From NCBI GenBank assembly GCA_900546355.1, contig URCM01000103.1, positions 1 through 10,416 on the forward strand: a stretch of DNA of 10,416 nt, in the 5' to 3' direction. Below, in pieces: positions 1-6,345 of the stretch. The number at the start of each line of letters is the position of its first letter. Position 1 is the stretch's first letter. Made by a program: the position numbers and the translations under genes. This stretch comes from an uncultured Bacteroides sp. GTDB lineage: Bacteria; Bacteroidota; Bacteroidia; Bacteroidales; Bacteroidaceae. Below the pieces are notes generated by a model that made no database searches, was not told the origin of the DNA, and worked only from the letters and a program-made list of their open reading frames with translations.

Positions 1-80
1 TTGTTGCTCAGGAACTTATAAATAAAGTTAAATCAAAGTGTTGCGGAATTAAGGCAGATAAAAAAAGGATTAAGAACTTG

Positions 81-142
81 CCACAGAGAGAATGCAGAGA
101 AAATATTTTTAGAAACTATTTCTTAATCTGCGTAATCTGTGG
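81..142. repeat. Nested inverted repeat just upstream of lipA (REP-like hairpin element A)
   Basis: Two nested pairs of arms are visible. The outer pair is CCACAGA at 81-87 with TCTGTGG at 136-142. The inner pair is GCAGA at 94-98 with TCTGC at 127-131. The whole is 62 bases and ends 16 bases before the lipA start codon, so it would lie in the transcript leader. The terminal motifs resemble the CACAGAG-type palindromic repeats scattered in many bacterial genomes; that family link is from memory and is not proven here. A similar element lies at 6253-6314. Confidence 0.6.
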
Positions 143-158
143 TGAAATAACATATACC

Positions 159-1010
159 ATGGAACACGTAAGAAAGCCCGAATGGCTCAAAATACAAATC
201 GGAGCCAATGCCCGTTATGCCGAAACGAAACGCATTGTAGATACTCATAAACTGCATACTATCTGTTCCAGCGGACGGTGCCCGAACTTAGGCGAATGTT
301 GGGGAAAAGGAACCGCTACCTTTATGATTGGCGGAGCTATCTGTACCCGCTCGTGCAAATTCTGCAATACACAAAGCGGAAAACCGTTTCCGCTCGACCC
401 GGAAGAACCTCGACATGTAGCGGAATCCATCCGCCTGATGAAATTAGACCATGCAGTCATAACCTCGGTTGACAGAGATGATTTGCCCGACTTGGGAGCT
501 TCGCACTGGGCAAAGACCATCCGATGTGTCAAGGAAATGAATCCCAACATCACTTTTGAAACACTTATCCCTGACTTCCAAGGACGTGCCGGCCTCATCC
601 GTCTCATCACCGATGTCCGTCCCGACATTATTTCACACAACTTGGAAACCGTAAGACGCATTACGCCTCTGGTACGAAGCGTAGCCACGTATGAACGGAG
701 CCTGCAAGTAATACGGATGATAGCCGAAAGTGGAATTACAGCCAAATCGGGCATCATGGTCGGCTTAGGAGAAACAACAGAAGAGGTAGAGCAAACCATG
801 GACGACTTACTTGCCAACGGATGCAAGATGCTGACCATCGGACAATACCTCCAGCCCAGCCGGAAACATTATCCTGTAGCGGCTTACATCTCACCCGAAC
901 AATTCCAGAAATATAAGGAAACAGGAGAAAAAAAAGGATTCTCCGTTGTAGAAAGCGGACCATTGGTGCGTTCCTCTTATCATGCCGAAAAACATATTCC
1001 ATTCAAATGA
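159..1010 (+). CDS. lipA: Lipoyl synthase (radical SAM, LipA)
   Basis: This enzyme inserts two sulfur atoms into the octanoyl group carried on lipoyl domains (pyruvate and 2-oxoglutarate dehydrogenases, glycine cleavage H protein) to make the lipoyl cofactor, in the cytoplasm. From the ATG at 159 the protein has 283 residues, normal for the family. Both iron-sulfur cluster motifs are intact: the auxiliary-cluster CX4CX5C at Cys36, Cys41 and Cys47, and the radical-SAM CX3CX2C at Cys62, Cys66 and Cys69 (CTRSCKFC). The C-terminal RSSYHA motif (271-276) carries the conserved serine that ligates the auxiliary cluster. The reading frame stays open upstream to the window edge, but that stretch crosses the hairpin at 81-142 and does not look like LipA, so I chose the ATG giving MEHVRKPEWL. 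No clear Shine-Dalgarno is present. The 77-base gap to the next gene permits co-transcription. Confidence 0.97.
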   Translation: MEHVRKPEWLKIQIGANARYAETKRIVDTHKLHTICSSGRCPNLGECWGKGTATFMIGGAICTRSCKFCNTQSGKPFPLDPEEPRHVAESIRLMKLDHAVITSVDRDDLPDLGASHWAKTIRCVKEMNPNITFETLIPDFQGRAGLIRLITDVRPDIISHNLETVRRITPLVRSVATYERSLQVIRMIAESGITAKSGIMVGLGETTEEVEQTMDDLLANGCKMLTIGQYLQPSRKHYPVAAYISPEQFQKYKETGEKKGFSVVESGPLVRSSYHAEKHIPFK

Positions 1011-1087
1011 ACCAAGAAACGCATCCGGTTGTTGTTGTTTAAAGCCTATTCAAATAGTACTCAAGCCTATTACAAACACGATTGGTT

Positions 1088-1723
1088 ATGAAAAAATACT
1101 ATTACTTATTTATATTATTAGCGTTATTTATCGCTATTCTCACCGGACTTTATTTATCGGTTGCTCCTACAATCAAACTCCAGGCTATCCTGTACGGAAT
1201 ATTAGCCATGAATCATACGAGCCTACTTATATATGCCATGCTCCTTATATCTTTCATTCTCGTAACCTATCTCATACTCCGTTGGGTCATTCCTCCCATC
1301 ATCATCCGCATTGTTCCTGTTGCAAACGGTAAAATCTACCTCACCGGGAAAGACATCAAAATGGAAGAAACAGAAAAACCTCTTCTCTTTTTTGATGTCC
1401 CTGTCATGACCTTATACAGAAGTTTCCTTTCACCCCGAGAAAGCTTCATCCGGCACTTGGCAAAGCCACTTGCATCGGTACAGCCTACCCAAGCCCGGCT
1501 ACTTGCCCGTTATAGCGTCTGCGCTACAGATGGTTCGCAAAAAAAGCGAATCTACCTCTATATCCTGCCCTTGGAAAATGAAGAAGACGTACAGCCAGGA
1601 GGAATTTTTATTTCCATAGACCAAATACCGGAAGAAAAATGCAACCCGCTGTTAAAGATAGAAAAGAATTACCTGAAAATGGCTGCCAACGCATGGAAAC
1701 AATACGGCACTCCTCATTTATAA
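1088..1723 (+). CDS. Hypothetical protein with two N-terminal membrane segments
   Basis: I do not recognise this 211-residue protein. What can be seen is a hydrophobic segment at about residues 4-25, a short polar stretch, and a second long hydrophobic segment at about 46-75. A soluble, mixed-charge C-terminal part of about 135 residues follows. It contains a stretch rich in Arg, Leu and Ala (about 120-140) and ends without a further membrane span. The ATG at 1088 is preferred over a TTG two codons upstream because it gives a typical MKK start. The gene lies 77 bases after lipA on the same strand, so it may share the transcript. Its stop codon (1721-1723) lies inside the end of the opposing methyltransferase gene. 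An inner-membrane protein with a cytoplasmic or periplasmic domain is the most one can say; no function is assigned. Confidence 0.75.
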   Translation: MKKYYYLFILLALFIAILTGLYLSVAPTIKLQAILYGILAMNHTSLLIYAMLLISFILVTYLILRWVIPPIIIRIVPVANGKIYLTGKDIKMEETEKPLLFFDVPVMTLYRSFLSPRESFIRHLAKPLASVQPTQARLLARYSVCATDGSQKKRIYLYILPLENEEDVQPGGIFISIDQIPEEKCNPLLKIEKNYLKMAANAWKQYGTPHL

Positions 1724-2418
1724 ATCAAGAAGATACAGGGAATTTTCGATAAATCAGGCAGATGTCCTTTCCAATCCCGAATGGTTTTAGTACGGATATA
1801 CTCGCCTGCACAAGTAAGATTTGCGGCTATGCAAAGTTTGGTCTGCGGACGGCACACTTTCAATATTTCCTCCGCCAGCTTATTATTGCGGTACGGAGTT
1901 TCGATAAACAATTGGGTCTGCTGTTCACCATAAACGCGTTGCTCTAATTCTTTCAAACGCTTCGCACGCTCGGCCGGTTCTATCGGAAGATAGCCATGAA
2001 AAGCAAAACTTTGTCCGTTAAAACCTGACCCCATAACCGACAAGATAATAGAAGAAGGACCCACCAACGGAACAACTTTCAAATTCCTGCGCTGGGCAAT
2101 AGCTACCACATCCGCTCCAGGATCGGCTACAGCAGGACATCCCGCCTCTGAAATCACTCCCATCGGATATCCTTCCATCAAAGGCTTCAGATACCCAGAA
2201 ACGGCATCGGGGGAAGTATGCTTGTTCAACGGATAAAAAGCCAGCCCGTCAATATCGATGTCACGGTCTACTTTCTTCAGGAAACGGCGGGCCGAACGCA
2301 CGTCTTCTACAATAAAATGCTTGATTTGCAAAATGATTTCCTTATTATACGCAGGCAAAACATGCTCAATGGCCGTGTCGCCTAAAGTAACCGGCAACAA
2401 ATATAATGCTGTATCCAT
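1714..2418 (-). CDS. SAM-dependent methyltransferase, tetrapyrrole methylase fold, RsmI-like but short
   Basis: This 234-residue protein belongs to the tetrapyrrole (corrin/porphyrin) methylase superfamily and resembles RsmI, which methylates the 2'-O of C1402 in 16S rRNA. Visible landmarks are LYLLPVTLGD near residues 5-14, VEDVRSARRFL at 37-47 (RsmI usually has EDTR here), GVISEAGCPAVADPG at 87-101, VVPLVGPSSIILSV at 105-118 and FIETPYRN at 151-158. RsmI is about 280 residues; this one ends soon after the methylase fold and lacks the usual C-terminal helical extension. The ATG at 2418 is chosen because it puts the first conserved strand at the N-terminus; an upstream TTG at 2457 would overlap the preceding gene. 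It is the last gene of the fabI operon, 31 bases after the lipoprotein gene. Substrate (rRNA or otherwise) is uncertain. Confidence 0.85.
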   Translation of the reverse strand: MDTALYLLPVTLGDTAIEHVLPAYNKEIILQIKHFIVEDVRSARRFLKKVDRDIDIDGLAFYPLNKHTSPDAVSGYLKPLMEGYPMGVISEAGCPAVADPGADVVAIAQRRNLKVVPLVGPSSIILSVMGSGFNGQSFAFHGYLPIEPAERAKRLKELEQRVYGEQQTQLFIETPYRNNKLAEEILKVCRPQTKLCIAANLTCAGEYIRTKTIRDWKGHLPDLSKIPCIFLIYK

Positions 2419-2449
2419 ATCCAATGCTAAATAAAAAGATAAAAAATCG

Positions 2450-3436
2450 TTATTCAAGTGTCAGATTTCCAAAATCTTCACACTCCAACAACGTTTCGAT
2501 ACTCATATCGGGATGTTGTTTCATGAATTTCTCCGTCAGTTGCATACCTATCCATATTCCAATAATAGGAGGAACCGACTCACCCTTCAGGATAATATTC
2601 GGGTCGGGATGCGTATAAGCACGGATAATCATCGGGTCGGTGCTCGACAGATACTCCCGGCTCACCATCCACTTCCACAGTTTCTTCTCGTTCTTCTTAC
2701 ACCAGTCTGCTTCCGCCTTTGTATAATCCAACAATTCCGCATTCGATTTTATGCCCAAAACCTTCCGCACTACCCAGTTAATCTTGCCCTGGTGCATGAT
2801 GACATCAAACAACGTACGCCGGCCTTTTTCCCAGCCGAAAGGATATTGGCTCATCAAATAAAAAGTAAAACAATCAGGAAGAATACGTTCGGGCTTCATC
2901 GAACGACGCTGGTAAGCATAATAATAGCGCTTATAGAGCGGATAATCCTCGCCCATATATTTGTCGAGGCTAAATCCCAAAAGGCTGTCGCCTACCACCA
3001 CCGACTGATTCAACGCCGATATTTGTGAATACACCGAAGGTATTGGCAGAGAGGGTACCTCTTTCTTCAATTCCCTGAAACCTTCAGTCAGTTTTTCTTC
3101 TATCGGACGCATATCACCGAATTTTTCTTCCGCATCCAACATCAGGCGGAACAAGACGGAATCAGTATAATAGGCACACATCCGTTCGTTGATGTTCGGT
3201 TCGTCCACTTTTCCCAACATCAACACATCCTCTATCAAGATTCGGGTTGCCCTCGGACAATCCAAATTCATCTTCTGAACCGCTGCTATGCTGTTCATAG
3301 CGGTCGCTTCATACTGCAAGCGGTCATAACGGAATACTTTTATACCCCTATCAAACAAAGCGTCATCGCTTTGCATTTCTGACCTGCAGGATGCAAAGAC
3401 AATGACGCCCAGTAATATGAATATAATCTGTTTCAT
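2450..3436 (-). CDS. gldB: GldB-family lipoprotein (gliding motility-associated family)
   Basis: The 328-residue protein has a lipoprotein signal: a hydrophobic stretch at residues 4-14 and a lipobox ending FASC, with Cys17 as the lipidated residue. The body fits the GldB family: an IKVFRYDRLQYEA stretch early in the mature part, then SLPIPSVYSQ, DSLLGFSLDKYMGEDYPLYKRY in the middle, and a C-terminal region with TKAEADWCKKNEKKLWKWMV, THPDPN, SVPPIIGIWIGMQL and a final helix. In gliding Flavobacterium, GldB is a membrane lipoprotein needed for the gliding and secretion machinery; homologues occur in non-gliding Bacteroidetes where the role is unclear. The gene follows fabI by 12 bases on the same strand, so co-transcription is very likely. 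No other gld genes are in the window. The family call is by sequence pattern from memory; the symbol names the family, not a proven function. Confidence 0.82.
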   Translation of the reverse strand: MKQIIFILLGVIVFASCRSEMQSDDALFDRGIKVFRYDRLQYEATAMNSIAAVQKMNLDCPRATRILIEDVLMLGKVDEPNINERMCAYYTDSVLFRLMLDAEEKFGDMRPIEEKLTEGFRELKKEVPSLPIPSVYSQISALNQSVVVGDSLLGFSLDKYMGEDYPLYKRYYYAYQRRSMKPERILPDCFTFYLMSQYPFGWEKGRRTLFDVIMHQGKINWVVRKVLGIKSNAELLDYTKAEADWCKKNEKKLWKWMVSREYLSSTDPMIIRAYTHPDPNIILKGESVPPIIGIWIGMQLTEKFMKQHPDMSIETLLECEDFGNLTLE

Positions 3437-3448
3437 CCGTCCTATCCG

Positions 3449-4306
3449 TTATCCGTAGATAATGTTTCCGTTTTCGTCTTTATATTCGTCCAAACCTTTT
3501 TCATACGTAGCCATCGCGCGTAAACTCATGCCTACGCTCGAGAACCCTCCATCGTGATACAAATTCTGCATAGTAACCTTCCGGGTCAAGTCGGAGAACA
3601 TCACAATGCAATAGTCTGCGCACTCATCCGCCGACGCATTTCCCAGCGGAGACATCCGGTTAGCGAAATCGAACAGCTTGTCCATACCTTTCACGCCCGA
3701 ACCTGCTGTTGTCATTGTAGGCGACTGAGAAATGGTATTGATACGCACATTGTGCTCACGGCCATAAATATAACCAAAACTACGCGCGATAGATTCCAGC
3801 AAGGCTTTTGCATCTGCCATATCATTGTAGCCATAAAATGTACGTTGGGCGGCTACATAACTCAATGCCACAATTGAACCATAATCATTGATAGCATTCA
3901 GTTTTTTCGCGCTCTGGATCATTTTATGGAAAGAGACAGCCGAAATATCCAACGTCTTATTCAGCATATCATAGTCCAAGTTATCATACGTACGCTTCTT
4001 GCGGACGTTGGGAGACATACCAATCGAATGCAGCACAAAGTCAATCTTTCCGCCCAATATTTCCATCGAACGTTTAAATACATTCTCCAAGTCTTCTACA
4101 CTGGTTGCATCAGCCGGTACAATCTCACAATTCAGTTTTTCAGCCAGTGCCGATACTTCTCCCATACGTACCGCTACCGGAGTGTTCGACAATGTAATGG
4201 CAGCCCCTTCCTCGACTGCTTTCTCTGCTACCTTCCATGCGATGGATTGTTCATTCAACGCACCGAAAACAATACCTCTTTTTCCTTTTAATAAATTATA
4301 ACTCAT
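3449..4306 (-). CDS. fabI: Enoyl-[acyl-carrier-protein] reductase (NADH), FabI
   Basis: FabI reduces trans-2-enoyl-ACP to acyl-ACP, the last step of each cycle of type II fatty acid synthesis, in the cytoplasm. The 285-residue protein is a short-chain dehydrogenase/reductase of the FabI type. It has the nucleotide-binding start GKRGIVFGALNEQSIAW (8-24), the HSIGMSP stretch (93-99), and the FabI-specific tyrosine pattern with Tyr150 in SYVAAQ and the catalytic pair Tyr160 and Lys167 (YX6K in YNDMADAK). QSPTMTTAGSG (194-204) corresponds to the substrate-binding loop region of the family. Length is slightly above the about 260 residues of enterobacterial FabI. It is the first gene of a minus-strand operon with the GldB-family gene and the methyltransferase. 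A -7 promoter match lies 25-32 bases upstream. Confidence 0.96.
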   Translation of the reverse strand: MSYNLLKGKRGIVFGALNEQSIAWKVAEKAVEEGAAITLSNTPVAVRMGEVSALAEKLNCEIVPADATSVEDLENVFKRSMEILGGKIDFVLHSIGMSPNVRKKRTYDNLDYDMLNKTLDISAVSFHKMIQSAKKLNAINDYGSIVALSYVAAQRTFYGYNDMADAKALLESIARSFGYIYGREHNVRINTISQSPTMTTAGSGVKGMDKLFDFANRMSPLGNASADECADYCIVMFSDLTRKVTMQNLYHDGGFSSVGMSLRAMATYEKGLDEYKDENGNIIYG

Positions 4307-4330
4307 ACGTCTTTAACTATAAATTTACGG

Positions 4331-4338
4331 CAAAGATA
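4331..4338 (-). promoter_or_regulatory. Candidate -7 promoter element for fabI operon
   Basis: The minus strand reads TATCTTTG here, a full match to the Bacteroidetes -7 consensus TAnnTTTG, 25-32 bases upstream of the fabI start codon. I could not find a TTTG -33 element at the expected distance (about 20 bases further upstream), so the assignment rests on one element and its position. Confidence 0.5.
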
Positions 4339-4378
4339 CAAACATTTCTGTTAATATTGCTTTTTTTGTGGACGAAAT

Positions 4379-4400
4379 ATCAAAATGACGTTCTTTTGAT
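4379..4400. promoter_or_regulatory. Imperfect palindrome between divergent fabI and GH28 genes (possible operator)
   Basis: ATCAAAA at 4379-4385 is mirrored by TTTTGAT at 4394-4400, around an 8-base centre that contains ACGT. Of 22 positions, 18 are symmetric. The nine-base word TATCAAAAT that starts this element (4378-4386) recurs at 4437-4445, where it runs into the perfect ten-base palindrome CAAAATTTTG (4440-4449). A regulator site is possible by position, but AT-rich DNA yields such palindromes by chance. Confidence 0.3.
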
Positions 4401-4505
4401 GAAATATTCCAAGCCAGACCAATTATTGTAAGTAAGTATCAAAATTTTGCTCATTTTTTTCACTTATTCAGTCAAAATCTTCACATCATTCTTGCTGAAA
4501 CATTG

Positions 4506-4513
4506 TACATTTG
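4506..4513 (+). promoter_or_regulatory. Candidate -7 promoter element for the GH28 gene
   Basis: TACATTTG matches the Bacteroidetes -7 consensus TAnnTTTG and lies 35 bases upstream of the GH28 ATG, a usual leader length. No clear TTTG -33 element precedes it. It falls inside the in-frame N-terminal extension that would start at 4447, which argues for the start at 4549. Confidence 0.55.
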
Positions 4514-4548
4514 TACGAGCGAATAATAATTTATTAAAAAACAAGAAT

Positions 4549-6156
4549 ATGATTACATTCAACACATTAAGACATTGGATTCTTTCTGTAGGAATCACAA
4601 CGCTCGCATGGAGCGGAGCCACATACGCTCGTGCCGCCTCTCCCGTCATTCCTGATGAGGTGTACAGCAACCTGCCGTTTCAAATGGCTAAAGTGCAACA
4701 ACCCATTTTCCCCGATCATTTCCGGTCGATTACTGAATTTGGCGCTGTTGCCGATGGCATCACACTGAACACTGAGGCTTTCGCGCAAACCATCGAAGCC
4801 GTATCCCAAAAAGGAGGAGGGACAGTGGTAGTGCCAGCCGGCTTATGGCTAACAGGACCTATCGTGCTAAAAAGCAACATCAACCTCCACCTGGAAGAGA
4901 ATGCGTTAGTACTCTTTACCGCCGACCACACACAATACCCTATCATCAACACTTCCTTCGAAGGATTGGAAACACGTCGTTGCCAGTCACCCATATCTGC
5001 TAACGGAGCAGAAAACATCGCCATTACCGGCAAAGGGGTCATGGACGGTAACGGAGACACTTGGCGTCCGGTAAAGAAAAGCAAGATGACTTCCACACAA
5101 TGGAAAAAACTGGTCGCTTCGGGTGGCATACTCAATGAAAAAGGTGACATGTGGTATCCCAGCGAAGGTTCCCTCAAGGGAGCAAACGCCTGCAAGGAGT
5201 TCAATGTGCCCGAAGGCATCGAAACCGAAGAAGAATGGAATAGCATCCGCGACTGGCTCCGTCCCGTACTGCTGAGTTTCATCAAATGTAAGAAAGTGAT
5301 GTTGGAAGGAGTGACTTTCAAAAACTCGCCCAGCTGGTGCCTTCACCCACTTTCATGTGAAGACCTTACCATATATAATATAAGTGTATCAAATCCTTGG
5401 TATTCGCAGAACGGCGATGCACTCGATGTAGAATCCTGCAACCGTGTACTGGTACTCGACAGCAGTTTCGATGCAGGCGATGACGGAATCTGCATCAAGT
5501 CTGGTAAAGATGAAAGCGGACGACGCCGCGGCGAACCCTGCCAGAATGTCATAATCCGCAACAATGTAGTGCTTCACGGACACGGTGGCTTTGTGGTAGG
5601 AAGTGAAATGTCAGGCGGTGTGAAAAACATCTATGTAGACAACTGTACTTTCTTGGGAACCGATGTAGGCTTGCGTTTCAAAAGTACCCGCGGACGTGGA
5701 GGCATCGTAGAAAACATCCACATCAGCAACATCAACATGATTAACATTCCGAACGAAGCACTTATCTTCGACCTCTTCTACGGAGGGAACGCACCGGGCG
5801 AAGGGGGTGACTCGAACACTCCGAAAGAAGAAACCGTCCCACCAGTCACCGAAGAGACTCCTGCATTCCGTGATATCTTCATCAAAAATGTCACTGCGAA
5901 AAACGTGGGCCGTGCTATTCTCTTCAACGGACTACCCGAAATGCCCATCCGTAACATCTTCCTTGAAAACGTGACCATCTCTGACGCTAAAGACGGAGTG
6001 ACCCTGAACCGCTCTGAGAACGCTACTTTGAAGAACGTGAAAATCACTACAACAAACGAAGGTGATAACCTGAAGATGATGGGAGTAACCAACATCACCA
6101 TCGACAACAAAAAATACGACAAAATCGGGAATAAAACCGAATCGTATAAATTTTAA
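4549..6156 (+). CDS. Secreted glycoside hydrolase family 28 (polygalacturonase-type)
   Basis: This 535-residue protein is a GH28 enzyme; the family cleaves alpha-1,4-linked galacturonic acid bonds in pectin or related rhamnogalacturonan or xylogalacturonan links by inversion. A signal peptide covers about residues 1-29 (cut near TYARA), so it acts in the periplasm or outside. The N-terminal part shows FGAVADGITLNTEAF (64-78), usual for GH28. The beta-helix carries the catalytic set: NGD at 288-290, the Asp pair 311-312 in AGDDGICIKSG, GHG at 344-346 and RFK at 376-378. About 65 residues (171-236) are inserted between GVMDGNGD and RPVLLSF, as in some bacterial GH28 subgroups, and a Pro/Glu-rich loop sits near 417-438. 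The start at 4549 is chosen because it begins at the signal peptide and lies 35 bases after a -7 element. First gene of a three-gene secreted set. Exact substrate is not decided by the sequence. Confidence 0.93.
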   Translation: MITFNTLRHWILSVGITTLAWSGATYARAASPVIPDEVYSNLPFQMAKVQQPIFPDHFRSITEFGAVADGITLNTEAFAQTIEAVSQKGGGTVVVPAGLWLTGPIVLKSNINLHLEENALVLFTADHTQYPIINTSFEGLETRRCQSPISANGAENIAITGKGVMDGNGDTWRPVKKSKMTSTQWKKLVASGGILNEKGDMWYPSEGSLKGANACKEFNVPEGIETEEEWNSIRDWLRPVLLSFIKCKKVMLEGVTFKNSPSWCLHPLSCEDLTIYNISVSNPWYSQNGDALDVESCNRVLVLDSSFDAGDDGICIKSGKDESGRRRGEPCQNVIIRNNVVLHGHGGFVVGSEMSGGVKNIYVDNCTFLGTDVGLRFKSTRGRGGIVENIHISNINMINIPNEALIFDLFYGGNAPGEGGDSNTPKEETVPPVTEETPAFRDIFIKNVTAKNVGRAILFNGLPEMPIRNIFLENVTISDAKDGVTLNRSENATLKNVKITTTNEGDNLKMMGVTNITIDNKKYDKIGNKTESYKF

Positions 6157-6252
6157 AATCTCCCAAGCGTCACAAACGCATGAAAACAAAGACATAAAGA
6201 AGAGAAAAAACTTTTTGTGGAAATGAAAAACAGTTTCTAAATAGGACTCCAC

Positions 6253-6314
6253 CAACAGAGGACACAGAGGCGCACAGAATCTTCAACCTGTGCAATACTT
6301 TGTGTCCTCTGTAG
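6253..6314. repeat. Nested inverted repeat between GH28 and DUF4861 genes (REP-like hairpin element B)
   Basis: ACAGAGGACACA at 6255-6266 pairs perfectly with TGTGTCCTCTGT at 6301-6312. Three more positions inward pair if one G-U is allowed. An inner pair, GCACAG at 6272-6277 with CTGTGC at 6288-6293, makes a second stem with a 10-base loop. Size and nesting match the element at 81-142, and the bases following both are similar (TGTGGTGAAATAA versus TGTAGTAAAATTA). It ends 22-24 bases before the possible start at 6337, in the intergenic part of a likely transcript. A processing or attenuation structure, or a mobile REP-type repeat, are the main possibilities. Confidence 0.7.
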
Positions 6315-6345
6315 TAAAATTATCAATCCATTTTATATGCCTATC

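Noticed and set aside
78..158. N-terminal extension of lipA from a TTG at 78, frame open back to the window edge
   Set aside because: The extension runs through the hairpin at 81-142, has no LipA-like sequence, and the ATG at 159 gives a normal-length, family-typical N-terminus. The open frame is likely chance.
1042..1071. Nine-base direct repeat AAGCCTATT (1042-1050 and 1063-1071) between lipA and the membrane protein
   Set aside because: Two short copies with period 21 and no promoter or hairpin features; not strong enough to call a functional element.
2419..2457. TTG start of the methyltransferase at 2457
   Set aside because: It would overlap the lipoprotein gene end and add 13 residues before the first conserved strand of the methylase fold.
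4447..4548. 34-residue upstream extension of the GH28 protein
   Set aside because: It would hide the signal peptide and overlaps the -7 element at 4506-4513; the ATG at 4549 directly precedes the signal peptide.
4716..5346. Long open frames on the minus strand opposite GH28 (and similar ones opposite lipA, GH43 and fabI)
   Set aside because: They overlap genes with intact catalytic motifs and show no recognisable domain; they are antisense shadows of codon bias.
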